Shown: positions 8,835 to 16,208 of the stretch, in pieces | Position numbering within the stretch: position 1 is the stretch's first letter | Layout of the letters: each line of letters begins with the position of its first letter | Origin: Zavarzinella formosa DSM 19928 | Lineage (GTDB): Bacteria > Planctomycetota > Planctomycetia > Gemmatales > Gemmataceae | Length of the DNA: 34,615 bases | Assembly: GCF_000255705.1 (NCBI RefSeq) | Contig: NZ_JH636448.1 | Coordinates: forward strand, 144,977-179,591 | Direction of reading: 5' to 3' | Position numbers and translations under genes: made by a program | The notes under the pieces: model-generated | Seen by the model: only the letters and a program-made list of their open reading frames with translations | The model's database searches: none | Told to the model about the DNA's origin: nothing

Positions 8835-8889
8835 AACCTAACCCCCCGTCCCTCTTCCCTAAGAAGGAAGGGGGACGGGGGGTTAGGTT
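8835..8889. repeat. Strong intergenic hairpin repeat between tssG and tssH
   Basis: AACCTAACCCCCCGTCCC (8835-8852) is perfectly inverted at 8872-8889. The pairing continues inward through a G-T pair and CTTCC (8854-8858) with GGAAG (8866-8870), giving a stem of about 24 bp with a short loop. No T-run follows on the minus strand, so it is not a standard terminator. It could lower expression of tssH relative to the upstream genes, or be a dispersed mobile or repetitive sequence. Confidence 0.8.
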
Positions 8890-8930
8890 ACCGGGCAATG
8901 ATCGCACCACAAAGCGTTGAATGTTCACCA

Positions 8931-10082
8931 TCACGTTCCCGAAACAAACACCAACGGTTCCCCCTCGAACACGGCATCATCCGCATCGCGTTCGCCGGGG
9001 GCGGACATCAGCCAGCAGTTCCAGCCGAGTCGGAGGCCGTCGTCGGCGTCCGAGAGCTGGCACATCGGCACCTCTTGGGCTTTCAATACCAATTCAATGT
9101 CGAAGTCCATTTCCGGCCCGAGGTAATGCCGGGCCAGATGGCTGAACACGAACAGTGTCTTTCGTTCCGGCACCGGCCGGCGATCCGGCAAATAGTCCTC
9201 GAACTGGTCGTATCGCAACGGGCCGACCCGCAGACGAACCCGGCCTTGCACATCCCACACGCGGCTCCCGGCGACGGCATCCACCCCGAGCGTGCCCATC
9301 GAGCCGAGCGAGGTTTGCACGGCCGTTTCCAGCGGCAGCCATTGCCCTTGAAACTGTTTCACCGTCACCGGCACGCGAAAGTAATCGCTCATCAAAGCGG
9401 CCAGCCCATGCGCCGGTCGCACCCGCCGGGCGAAGTAACCGGCGTAATGCAGCAACGCCAGATCATCAAGCCCGCCAAGCTTTCGTTCGGCCGGCAATCC
9501 CTCGTCATCCACATCGGGCACGGCCACCCGGAGGCGTTGCCGCATCGTTGGCGTGCCGAGGCCCACCAGACTCAGCGAACCTCGGGTGAAGGTGTCCGGG
9601 TTCTTCGCGGAACCGGCCTCGCCCCGCTCGAAGGGCATGGCGAAGCGGTACTTTTCCCACGCCCGGTAGAACAGCGAGACGATGCGGTGGTTGAACAGGT
9701 CGAACCAGTCCCGCAACGCCCGGCGTTCCGGCCCTCGCACATCGCGGTACAGGTCGAGGATCAACTGCGTGTAATGCAGGGGCAGGGCGCCGTTCGGCCC
9801 GGTCAGGCCCATGAAAGTCACGGTCAGTTCCGCGACGGGTTTTTCCTGCGTCGCCGGTATGAACGCCGTCATTGAACTTGGCGGGAATCCGAGCGATTGA
9901 TGGGCGCGAAACCGCACGACCTCCTCGGACGGCAACGCCCGCAAGCCGATCCCCTGTCGCCGCGGATAGCCCCGTTGCAACAGACGAACGGCCTGGAAGA
10001 AATCAAACTCGAACGGGGATTCCGCAAACCGATCCAGCAGACTTTTCACAGCAGCGGCCTGTCCCCCGCCCGTGGCGGCCAT
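8931..10082 (-). CDS. tssG: Type VI secretion baseplate protein TssG
   Basis: 383 residues. The ATG at 10082 is preferred because GGAGTGG lies just ahead; a GTG at 10091 is the alternative. It begins with PFEFDFFQAVRLLQRGYP and later has FNHRIVSLFYRAWEKYRF, both diagnostic of TssG (ImpH/VasB). TssG with two TssF and one TssE forms the baseplate wedge from which the tail sheath grows. The start lies inside the 3' end of tssF (overlap of 37 bp), indicating translational coupling. The mid-region FQGQWLPLE and the terminal segment match the family's extent. Confidence 0.95.
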   Translation of the reverse strand: MAATGGGQAAAVKSLLDRFAESPFEFDFFQAVRLLQRGYPRRQGIGLRALPSEEVVRFRAHQSLGFPPSSMTAFIPATQEKPVAELTVTFMGLTGPNGALPLHYTQLILDLYRDVRGPERRALRDWFDLFNHRIVSLFYRAWEKYRFAMPFERGEAGSAKNPDTFTRGSLSLVGLGTPTMRQRLRVAVPDVDDEGLPAERKLGGLDDLALLHYAGYFARRVRPAHGLAALMSDYFRVPVTVKQFQGQWLPLETAVQTSLGSMGTLGVDAVAGSRVWDVQGRVRLRVGPLRYDQFEDYLPDRRPVPERKTLFVFSHLARHYLGPEMDFDIELVLKAQEVPMCQLSDADDGLRLGWNCWLMSAPGERDADDAVFEGEPLVFVSGT

Positions 10083-11917
10083 CGTTTCCACTCCGCGGTT
10101 CGTTGTTTTGTTCTCGCCACCAGTTGGGTGAAGGAATTTACATTCACCGCCAGTCCGAAGAACCGTTCCAGCACGCTCGCCAGCAGATAGGCGCTCGTCT
10201 CGGCGTATTTCGTTTCATCGAATTCCACCGTCACCTCCAACCCCCGGCAGAACCCGCCATTTGCCAGCGCCACCGTCGGCCGGCTTCGCAATTGGGTGAT
10301 TCCCTCGGTGGCCTGCCTGGCCATCGCCGCCAGTCGTGGTTCGCCATCAAGATCGGTCGGGTCGTAGAGTCGCAGCAATTCCAACAGAGCAAGGCGGCCC
10401 TCTTCGCCATCGGTCAGCGAAAGATGGTTCAAGCTCAAATGCGAAATCAGCCGCCATTGCAGGCCGCGACGCATCGCCGGTCGCATCGGCCGGGTCGGGT
10501 TGCGGGGACAGCGCACCGTCAAACCAGGGGACGAAAACGCCGGCTCAAAGACCACTTCCTCCCCCTGTCGTGGCAGGCGGTTCGGCGTGTCCCGGTTGGT
10601 GCAGGTGGTGCGAATCACCAGCACGTCATTCGCGGGCTTCGCCACGTCAAACTCCGGGTCAACCAACCGCAGGAACACATCGCTGCCCCGGTCTTCCAAC
10701 GGCGTCTTGCCGGTCGGATCGTCCGGGTTATGGATGCCGACGCTCGGCCGTCGGGTGGAGTACCAAAAGGCTTTTCCCTTTTCTCGGCCGGTGCCGTGGC
10801 GGAAATCGTAGAAGGGCCGGAACTCCCGGTCGGTCCCGTCCGGGTTCACGGCGGCCACACTATCCACCGAGTATACCTCGTACCCCAGCGGGCGGCCGAC
10901 CACCGGGATTACCTTGTATTCATTCCGTTGCTGGGTCCAATTGATCGGCTCGGCGATTTGCTCGAAGAGGTTGACGACCGGCACGCAGCCGAGACGAAAC
11001 GCCCCGGCCTCGATGGCTTGTTCCAGTCGCGGCAGTGTGCGATCCAAAAACAGAAACACTTCCAGTTGCTTCTTGGCCCCGGTGCGTTTGGCCTCGTTGA
11101 ATCCATCCAAATCGAAGTACAGGAATTTGGCCGGATAGGCGAAGAACTCGGTGAGGAGCCGATAGCCGGGGAACGACCGCTTCGGATACGGCAGCAATCC
11201 CTCGTCCGGCCCCAAGCCCACCGGATGAATGACTTCGGCGGCTGGCCGTACCACCGGCGGGGTCTGTTTGTTCTCCCCGGAACGGAACACCACTTGGAGG
11301 GCATGCCGGTGGATCAGTTCGTAGAGCGGGGCGGTGAAGGCATCATCCCCGGTCAAATGGATGCGCAGGCGGTCCATTTGCAATTGGGGCAACGTCAGTT
11401 CACCGTCGATTTGAAACTTGAGCCGCAATGCGGCAACGGCCTTGTCCGGCGGCCGCAATCCCGGCGGAAACGGCGGTGGCTGGAGTTTGGCCTCGGTGAT
11501 CGTGACCGGCCAGAGCGTGACATCGTGGCAGGTGCGGTATTTGCACGGCGTATCGCCGACGCGGGGCGTGAGGAGTTGCCTCCCCTTCTCGATGACAACG
11601 CCGGTCGGGATGGCCCGCAACGGGTCGAAGTGAAATTGCAGCGTGGCGAAGGATGGAATCGGGGCAATGTAATGCGGATAGAGGACGTTCAGGAACGCCT
11701 CGGTGATCTCCGGGTAATCATCGTGAATCTTGTGCTGCACGCGGGCCGTCAGCAGGGCAAATGCCTCGATCAATCGTTCAACGTGCGGGTCGGTGCTGCG
11801 GTTGGGTTCCAGTTGCAGCCGGGCGGCGGCCGCCGGGTATTGCTTGGCAAAGTCCTGGGCCATCTTCCTAATGAAGAAGAGTTCGTCCTGGTAAAACGAG
11901 TAGAGTTTGTCACTCAT
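10046..11917 (-). CDS. tssF: Type VI secretion baseplate protein TssF
   Basis: 623 residues, the normal TssF size. It starts SFYQDELFFIRKMAQDFAKQ and continues with DPHVERLIEAFALLTARVQ and FLNVLYPHYIAPIPS, all hallmark segments of TssF (ImpG/VasA). Near the end, LERFFGLAVNVNSFTQLV is the conserved C-terminal block. TssF is the gp6-like wedge subunit, acting with TssG and TssE at the inner membrane. The start ATG overlaps the tssE stop by 8 bp and lacks a strong ribosome-binding site, so translation is probably coupled. The stop overlaps tssG. Confidence 0.96.
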   Translation of the reverse strand: MSDKLYSFYQDELFFIRKMAQDFAKQYPAAAARLQLEPNRSTDPHVERLIEAFALLTARVQHKIHDDYPEITEAFLNVLYPHYIAPIPSFATLQFHFDPLRAIPTGVVIEKGRQLLTPRVGDTPCKYRTCHDVTLWPVTITEAKLQPPPFPPGLRPPDKAVAALRLKFQIDGELTLPQLQMDRLRIHLTGDDAFTAPLYELIHRHALQVVFRSGENKQTPPVVRPAAEVIHPVGLGPDEGLLPYPKRSFPGYRLLTEFFAYPAKFLYFDLDGFNEAKRTGAKKQLEVFLFLDRTLPRLEQAIEAGAFRLGCVPVVNLFEQIAEPINWTQQRNEYKVIPVVGRPLGYEVYSVDSVAAVNPDGTDREFRPFYDFRHGTGREKGKAFWYSTRRPSVGIHNPDDPTGKTPLEDRGSDVFLRLVDPEFDVAKPANDVLVIRTTCTNRDTPNRLPRQGEEVVFEPAFSSPGLTVRCPRNPTRPMRPAMRRGLQWRLISHLSLNHLSLTDGEEGRLALLELLRLYDPTDLDGEPRLAAMARQATEGITQLRSRPTVALANGGFCRGLEVTVEFDETKYAETSAYLLASVLERFFGLAVNVNSFTQLVARTKQRTAEWKRWPPRAGDRPLL

Positions 11918-12398
11918 TCGATGTGGGACTCACGACATATTGGCCCGAAGCGATTTCCAATATGGTATCGAACGCGTACTCCGGCGACGGGTCCACGCTC
12001 AACCGGGCCTCCACGCGAAACCGGAGCGATTGCGTGGTGAGATCCTCGCCCGGATTGAGCACATGCACCAGCACGTCGCGCAATCGCGGTTCATAGACCG
12101 TGATGACCTCGAAAATCGCGTCGCCCACCGCTTGCCGCGTGGCCGTTGACGTCAGTTCAAACGATGCGATGTCCGGCAGGCCGAAACAAACGATGGAGGT
12201 TTTCACTTCTGGAAATTCATCGCCGACTCTCGGCACGGAACGGTGTGTGTTCAACAAATCGGCGAGATCTCGCAGAACAGATCGGTACATCTTGTCGTGC
12301 GAATAGCCAGACATGATGGCCGTCCCCGCCGACTCGGGGTCGGTAAGCCGGTCGAGAAGCGACGGAACCATCCCGTCTTGAAAATCAATGGAAGCCAT
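11910..12398 (-). CDS. tssE: Type VI secretion baseplate protein TssE (gp25-like)
   Basis: 162 residues. LLDRLTDP near the N-terminus, RDLADLLNTHR in the middle and VITVYEPRLRDVLVHV form the gp25/TssE pattern, the last around the conserved E.RL block. TssE is the homologue of phage T4 gp25, joining the baseplate wedge to the first sheath ring. A GAGGAAAAG site precedes the ATG. The gene begins 10 bp after tagJ and overlaps tssF by 8 bp, so tagJ-tssE-tssF-tssG form one tight unit. Confidence 0.93.
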   Translation of the reverse strand: MASIDFQDGMVPSLLDRLTDPESAGTAIMSGYSHDKMYRSVLRDLADLLNTHRSVPRVGDEFPEVKTSIVCFGLPDIASFELTSTATRQAVGDAIFEVITVYEPRLRDVLVHVLNPGEDLTTQSLRFRVEARLSVDPSPEYAFDTILEIASGQYVVSPTSNE

Positions 12399-12408
12399 CG
12401 GCTTTTCC

Positions 12409-13191
12409 TCACGCAGTCCATTCTTCCCAGTCCGCGAAGAGGCTCCATTGCTCCCCCGCGAGGAACAACCGCCCGCCGATACCCCTCAGGGGGCTTCCTT
12501 CCTCGCCGACGAGATCGCCCACACGCCCAAGCATCACGGATTCATCCGCGTTCTTGAATGAGCCGTGGTAAAGGCCGCAAAGGAGAACTTGCGTCTCGTT
12601 GTGATCCCGCAACGTGAGCCGGGTCGGCCGCCAGAGAATATCACGCGGCGTCTTCGGCGATGTGGTCTCCAACCGGACGACATCTTCGAGGAGAACCCAG
12701 CAATATTTGTCCTGAACCAACACTTCGAGAATTGGTCCAAGCAAGTCGTCGCCGTCCCGCAGTCCGACGACTGTCTCCCCGTTGAGGGAGCCATTCACTT
12801 GGGGAGTCATGTCGGTGGCTTTCGCCAGCGTGTCGTCCCCTTCGGCCGGTTTGTTCTCGGCGTACAGTTGCAAGGCTTGGAGACGACCGACGGCATGATC
12901 GGGGGCGACGCCGAGAAACAACGGCTTGTCTTTCCCGGCGAAAACCTCATTCCGCATTTTCTCGGCGTCGAGGGCCAGCCGATAGCATTCGACGGCCGCG
13001 ATGGCTTGGGGTTGATCGTAGTGGAGGACTTGGAGATGCTTCGCGGCCCGGTCGTAGTCCCCGGTGAACAAGAGCAAATCAAAGAGAAAGAGTCTGGCCC
13101 CGTTGTCGGCCGGGGAAGACTTGACCCGCTGAATCTGGGCGTCGATGGCCGCCCGGAGTTGCCCGGCCCGGAACAGTTCGCTGGCGTCCAT
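12409..13191 (-). CDS. tagJ: Type VI secretion accessory protein TagJ (ImpE family)
   Basis: 260 residues. The N-terminal half is TPR-like (LFRAGQLRAAIDAQIQRVKS, then ARLFLFDLLLFTGDYDRAAK). The C-terminal half carries the ImpE features ILEVLVQDKYCWVLLEDVV and DILWRPTRLTLRD. In systems where it was studied, TagJ contacts the N-terminal helix of the sheath protein TssB and helps ClpV act on contracted sheath. That role is inferred here from family membership. A GGAGACC site precedes the ATG. It is the first gene after the hcp terminator. Confidence 0.92.
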   Translation of the reverse strand: MDASELFRAGQLRAAIDAQIQRVKSSPADNGARLFLFDLLLFTGDYDRAAKHLQVLHYDQPQAIAAVECYRLALDAEKMRNEVFAGKDKPLFLGVAPDHAVGRLQALQLYAENKPAEGDDTLAKATDMTPQVNGSLNGETVVGLRDGDDLLGPILEVLVQDKYCWVLLEDVVRLETTSPKTPRDILWRPTRLTLRDHNETQVLLCGLYHGSFKNADESVMLGRVGDLVGEEGSPLRGIGGRLFLAGEQWSLFADWEEWTA

Positions 13192-13240
13192 CGAATGGTC
13201 TCCGTTAAGACATGCCCCGCCGGTGCTTCAATGTCGTGAA

Positions 13241-13306
13241 CAAAAACAAACCCGACCCGGCCCCCTTCTTCCCGGAGAGGGAAGCCAGGAGACCGGATCG
13301 GGTTTG
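13241..13306 (-). terminator. Rho-independent terminator downstream of hcp
   Basis: On the minus strand, CAAACCCGATCCGG (13306-13293) pairs with CCGGGTCGGGTTTG (13260-13247) with one G-T pair, and CTTCCC/GGGAAG forms an inner stem. TTTTTG follows directly (13246-13241). This is a classic terminator just after the hcp stop. It would let hcp be made in excess over the downstream baseplate genes, with readthrough feeding tagJ onward. Confidence 0.8.
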
Positions 13307-13317
13307 CGGTGCGTTGA

Positions 13318-13800
13318 TCAGACTTTCTTGTTGGCCTTCACATCCCACCCGAAGGTGGTGGCCCCGCCGAGGCTGCCGTCCGGCTTCTGCTCGAAGTATT
13401 CGAGCTTCACCTTGGCGAAGTTGAGCGAGAAGCTTTCTTGCGGAATCCCGCCTCCGGTGGAATCAGAGTGTTGAATGCTCGACACCAACAAGTCTTCCAT
13501 GCTGATCTTGTAAAAGTCCTGGGCGTCTCCGCCGGACTTCCGCACATACAAGGTCGCCTTTTTAATGTGCTGACCGTTCGCACAAGCGAGAAACAACAGC
13601 GGACTGGCCTTGCTTACCTGGCCGGTGAGCGAAAGATCGTTGAAACTCACCTTGCCGGTGCCGCCGCCGCCGCCCGACCCTTGCGAACCACTGTTGCTGG
13701 CCCCCCACGAAAAGGAGGCGATTTCGATCGTGTCCTTGTGCTTGTCGTCCTTCGATTCGCCCTTGATCCCGTCGATTTCGAGAAGAAAGTCCGATGCCAT
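13318..13800 (-). CDS. hcp: Type VI secretion tube protein Hcp (TssD)
   Basis: 160 residues, the typical Hcp size. MASDFLLEIDGIKGESKDDKH, with the IEIASFSWG strand just after, is the standard Hcp start. A Gly/Ser-rich loop (about residues 35-48) is followed by GKVSFNDLSLTG. Further strands include KATLYVRKSGG and QESFSLNFAKVKLEYFEQKPDGS. Hexameric rings stack into the inner tube that is propelled with effectors. GGGGAACG precedes the ATG. It lies 138 bp downstream of tssC and is followed by a strong terminator. No extended toxin domain is fused. Confidence 0.96.
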   Translation of the reverse strand: MASDFLLEIDGIKGESKDDKHKDTIEIASFSWGASNSGSQGSGGGGGTGKVSFNDLSLTGQVSKASPLLFLACANGQHIKKATLYVRKSGGDAQDFYKISMEDLLVSSIQHSDSTGGGIPQESFSLNFAKVKLEYFEQKPDGSLGGATTFGWDVKANKKV

Positions 13801-13894
13801 GATTCGTTCCCCGTGATCGTGAGAGGTTGTTGGTTTTCGGGTTGGGAGGGCATCTCACGTCGGGCCTCGCAACCTCCTTACCTTTCCATGCGAT

Positions 13895-13911
13895 CCGGGT
13901 CCAAAACCCGG
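13895..13911. other. Small hairpin in the tssC-hcp spacer
   Basis: CCGGGT (13895-13900) pairs with ACCCGG (13906-13911) around a five-base loop. There is no adjacent T-run in the direction of transcription. It may be an mRNA processing or stabilising element ahead of hcp; this is inference. Confidence 0.4.
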
Positions 13912-13938
13912 ACAACGAATCATCTTTTTTTCAGAACC

Positions 13939-15429
13939 TCACGCCCCGCGTTGCTGGGCGACCATCCGCAGGGAGACATCCACCCCCTCCAGTTGGAAGT
14001 GCGGACGCAGGTGGGCCTTCGCCTGGTAGTAGCCCGGCTGGCCGGGGACATCCACCACCTCGATCTTGGCCCACGCCAGCGGCCGTTCGGCCTTGGCCGA
14101 TTCACCGGCGCTTTCCGGGGATTCCAGCACATAACGGTTGATCCAACGGTTTAGCCAAGCCTCCACGTCGCCGCGTTCCATGTAACGGCCGACTCGTTCC
14201 CGCACCATCACTTTCAGGAAGTGGGCGAAGCGGGACATGCACAACATCAGGTTGAACTTCGCCGACAGGGCGGCGTTCGAGGTCGCCCGAGGATCATCGT
14301 ACTTCACCGGTTTCTGGCAGGACTGGGCGCCGAGGAAGGCGGCGTAATCCGTCCCCTTGCAGTGAATGAGCGGCAGGAAGCCAAGGTCGGACAGTTCGGC
14401 CTCGCGACTGTCATTGATGCTCACTTCCGTCGGGCACTTCATGGCGAGATCACCCTCGTCCGTGCGGAACGTGGCGACCGGCAACCCTTCGACCTTGCCG
14501 CCGCCACCCACCCCGCGAGTTTGAGCCATCCAGCCGTTTTTCTCAAAGCTGTTGGTCACATTCGTGGCATACGCCCACGCGGCGTTCATCCACTGGAACT
14601 TGTGGTGGTCGGATCCATCCACGTTTTCTTCAAAGTTAAACTCGGCGATTGGCTGGAAGCGTTCCCCATACGGCAACCGGGCCAGAACACGCGGCAGCGT
14701 CAGGGCAACGTAACGTGAATCCTCGGATGCCCGGAAGGACTTCCAAGGGGCGTATTCTTCGCTCTCGAAGATCTTGGCAATCCGGGAAGGGTTCGGCAGT
14801 TCCGCGAAACTGTCGATGTTGAACCCCTTCGGATTGACGGCGCTCACAAACGGGGCATGGGAAACGGCGGCCACCCCGGAGAGATCCTGCAAGAGCTTCA
14901 CCTCGGGGCCGCGTCGCAGATCGAAGTCGTAATCCCCGACGAGCATCCCGTAAGGATGCCCACCGAGTGTGCCGTACTCGCTGTCGTGGACCTTCTTGTA
15001 CAACTCTGAAAGGTCAAACCCCTGCGCTTTGGTGAGATCGTTGCGAATCTCATCCTTCGTCGTGTTCAACACACGGATCTTCAGCATCGTGCTGGTGTTG
15101 GACTTGTGGACAAGGTGATGAAGACCCCGCCAAGTGCCTTCCAGCTTTTGATAAGTCGGGTGATGCAAAATCTCGTTGACTTGGGCGGTCAATTTCTGGT
15201 CGATGGCCGCGATCCATGTCTTGATGTTGGCCTCAACATCCTTTTGCAACACCTGGCCGGGTTGCATCGCGTTGTTGATGAACTGCTGGATCGCATCCAG
15301 CCCGCGCTTTTTGGCAACCGGATCATCGTCCACCCGCATTTTCGCGGTGGCCTGATCCAGCCAGCCTGTCGCGTTGAATTCCGTTGTCGTGGTCGAACCG
15401 GCGGCGGCCGAGGCTTTTTCGGTGCTCAT
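13939..15429 (-). CDS. tssC: Type VI secretion large sheath protein TssC (VipB)
   Basis: 496 residues, as usual for TssC. Family segments include LEGTWRGLHHLVHKSNTS, HPYGMLVGDYDF, RVLARLPYGERFQPI and LNRWINRYVLESPESAGESA, followed by RPLAWAKIEVVDVPGQPGYY and RPHFQLEGVDVSLRMV. It polymerises with TssB into the contractile sheath around Hcp. Its N-terminal segment is the usual site of ClpV recognition. The ATG lies directly after the tssB stop with no gap, and its GGAG site is inside the tssB end, so the two are made in step. It lacks a membrane segment. Confidence 0.97.
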   Translation of the reverse strand: MSTEKASAAAGSTTTTEFNATGWLDQATAKMRVDDDPVAKKRGLDAIQQFINNAMQPGQVLQKDVEANIKTWIAAIDQKLTAQVNEILHHPTYQKLEGTWRGLHHLVHKSNTSTMLKIRVLNTTKDEIRNDLTKAQGFDLSELYKKVHDSEYGTLGGHPYGMLVGDYDFDLRRGPEVKLLQDLSGVAAVSHAPFVSAVNPKGFNIDSFAELPNPSRIAKIFESEEYAPWKSFRASEDSRYVALTLPRVLARLPYGERFQPIAEFNFEENVDGSDHHKFQWMNAAWAYATNVTNSFEKNGWMAQTRGVGGGGKVEGLPVATFRTDEGDLAMKCPTEVSINDSREAELSDLGFLPLIHCKGTDYAAFLGAQSCQKPVKYDDPRATSNAALSAKFNLMLCMSRFAHFLKVMVRERVGRYMERGDVEAWLNRWINRYVLESPESAGESAKAERPLAWAKIEVVDVPGQPGYYQAKAHLRPHFQLEGVDVSLRMVAQQRGA

Positions 15430-15954
15430 TTACTTGGTCTCCGGCGGGGTGGCGGCGTTCAGTTCGGTGGCGAGGGCGGCCCGCTTGTCCGTGTTGGCGA
15501 GCACATCGCCGAGCAGCTTTTCGAGGGCGTCATTGCCCTCCATCTTGCTCAGCAATTCGTTGAGTTTCTTTCGCATTTGCAGCAATTCATCCAGCACGGG
15601 CACTTGGGCGGCGAGGCGGGCCGGCTCGAAGTCGTCCATCGTGCGGAAGTTAAGTTCGACGTTTAGCTTGTCCTCACCGGAGCCGGTGAGTTTGTTGGGA
15701 ACGCTGATGGCGACCCGCGGGGCCTGCTGGGCCATCACCGTGTTGAACCGCTGCGGGTCGATCTCCACAAACCGACGCTCCTTGTAAGCCTTCTTCACCC
15801 CTTCCTTGGGCATGCCGGAAAGGTCGGCCATGACGCCGACGATGAAGGGGAGTTCCAGAATCGGCTCGGCCCCCTCGGTTTCCACTTCGTAGGCGATTTT
15901 GACGCGGTTCGGCACGTTTCGCCGGGACCACTGTTGTCTGCTTTCACTGCCCAT
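15430..15954 (-). CDS. tssB: Type VI secretion small sheath protein TssB (VipA)
   Basis: 174 residues. VPNRVKIAYEVETEG, LPFIVGVMADLSGMP, KERRFVEIDPQRFNTVM and LNFRTMDDFEPARLA are all diagnostic of TssB. It forms the sheath with TssC. It is the first gene of the block; 254 bp separate it from the cytochrome-protein gene upstream on the same strand, and that gap holds a long inverted repeat. A GGGA site precedes the ATG. Confidence 0.97.
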   Translation of the reverse strand: MGSESRQQWSRRNVPNRVKIAYEVETEGAEPILELPFIVGVMADLSGMPKEGVKKAYKERRFVEIDPQRFNTVMAQQAPRVAISVPNKLTGSGEDKLNVELNFRTMDDFEPARLAAQVPVLDELLQMRKKLNELLSKMEGNDALEKLLGDVLANTDKRAALATELNAATPPETK

Positions 15955-16021
15955 GACGGGATTCCCTTGTTTGGGAGGACGTTTGTTGGCTTACGTCCCC
16001 ATGCGAAATGGAACGCGACAG

Positions 16022-16037
16022 CGGACGGAATCGTCCG
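16022..16037. other. Hairpin in the presumed tssB leader
   Basis: CGGACG (16022-16027) and CGTCCG (16032-16037) pair around GAAT. It lies 68 bp upstream of the tssB start, so it would fall in the 5' leader if transcription starts in this gap. No convincing promoter boxes were seen nearby. Confidence 0.35.
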
Positions 16038-16098
16038 GAAACTTTGCCCGATGTGGTCGATTGTAAACGGGTTTGGACCGGAAGCAACCAGATTCGTC

Positions 16099-16205
16099 AA
16101 GATGACACGGTGACAAGGAGACACGGTGACAAGGTGAAAAAGCCCCTTCGACTGTGGCTGGTTTTTTCACCTTGTCACCGTGTCTCCTTGTCACCGTGTC
16201 ATCTT
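16099..16205. repeat. Perfect 43-bp inverted repeat built from tandem TGACA(C/A)GG units
   Basis: The arm 16099-16141 is perfectly inverted at 16163-16205 around a 21-base loop. Each arm contains repeated near-octamers (TGACACGG, TGACAAGG). It ends 3 bp from the stop of the cytochrome-protein gene and would form a very stable stem-loop in RNA from either strand. No T-run follows on the minus strand. The same units reappear at 30662-30743, so this is a dispersed element. Confidence 0.9.
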
Positions 16206-16208
16206 CAA

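Noticed and set aside
16099-16205. Classic terminator after the cytochrome-protein gene
   Set aside because: The stem is very strong but no T-run follows on the transcribed strand, and the same element occurs in other contexts, so a repeat is the better call.
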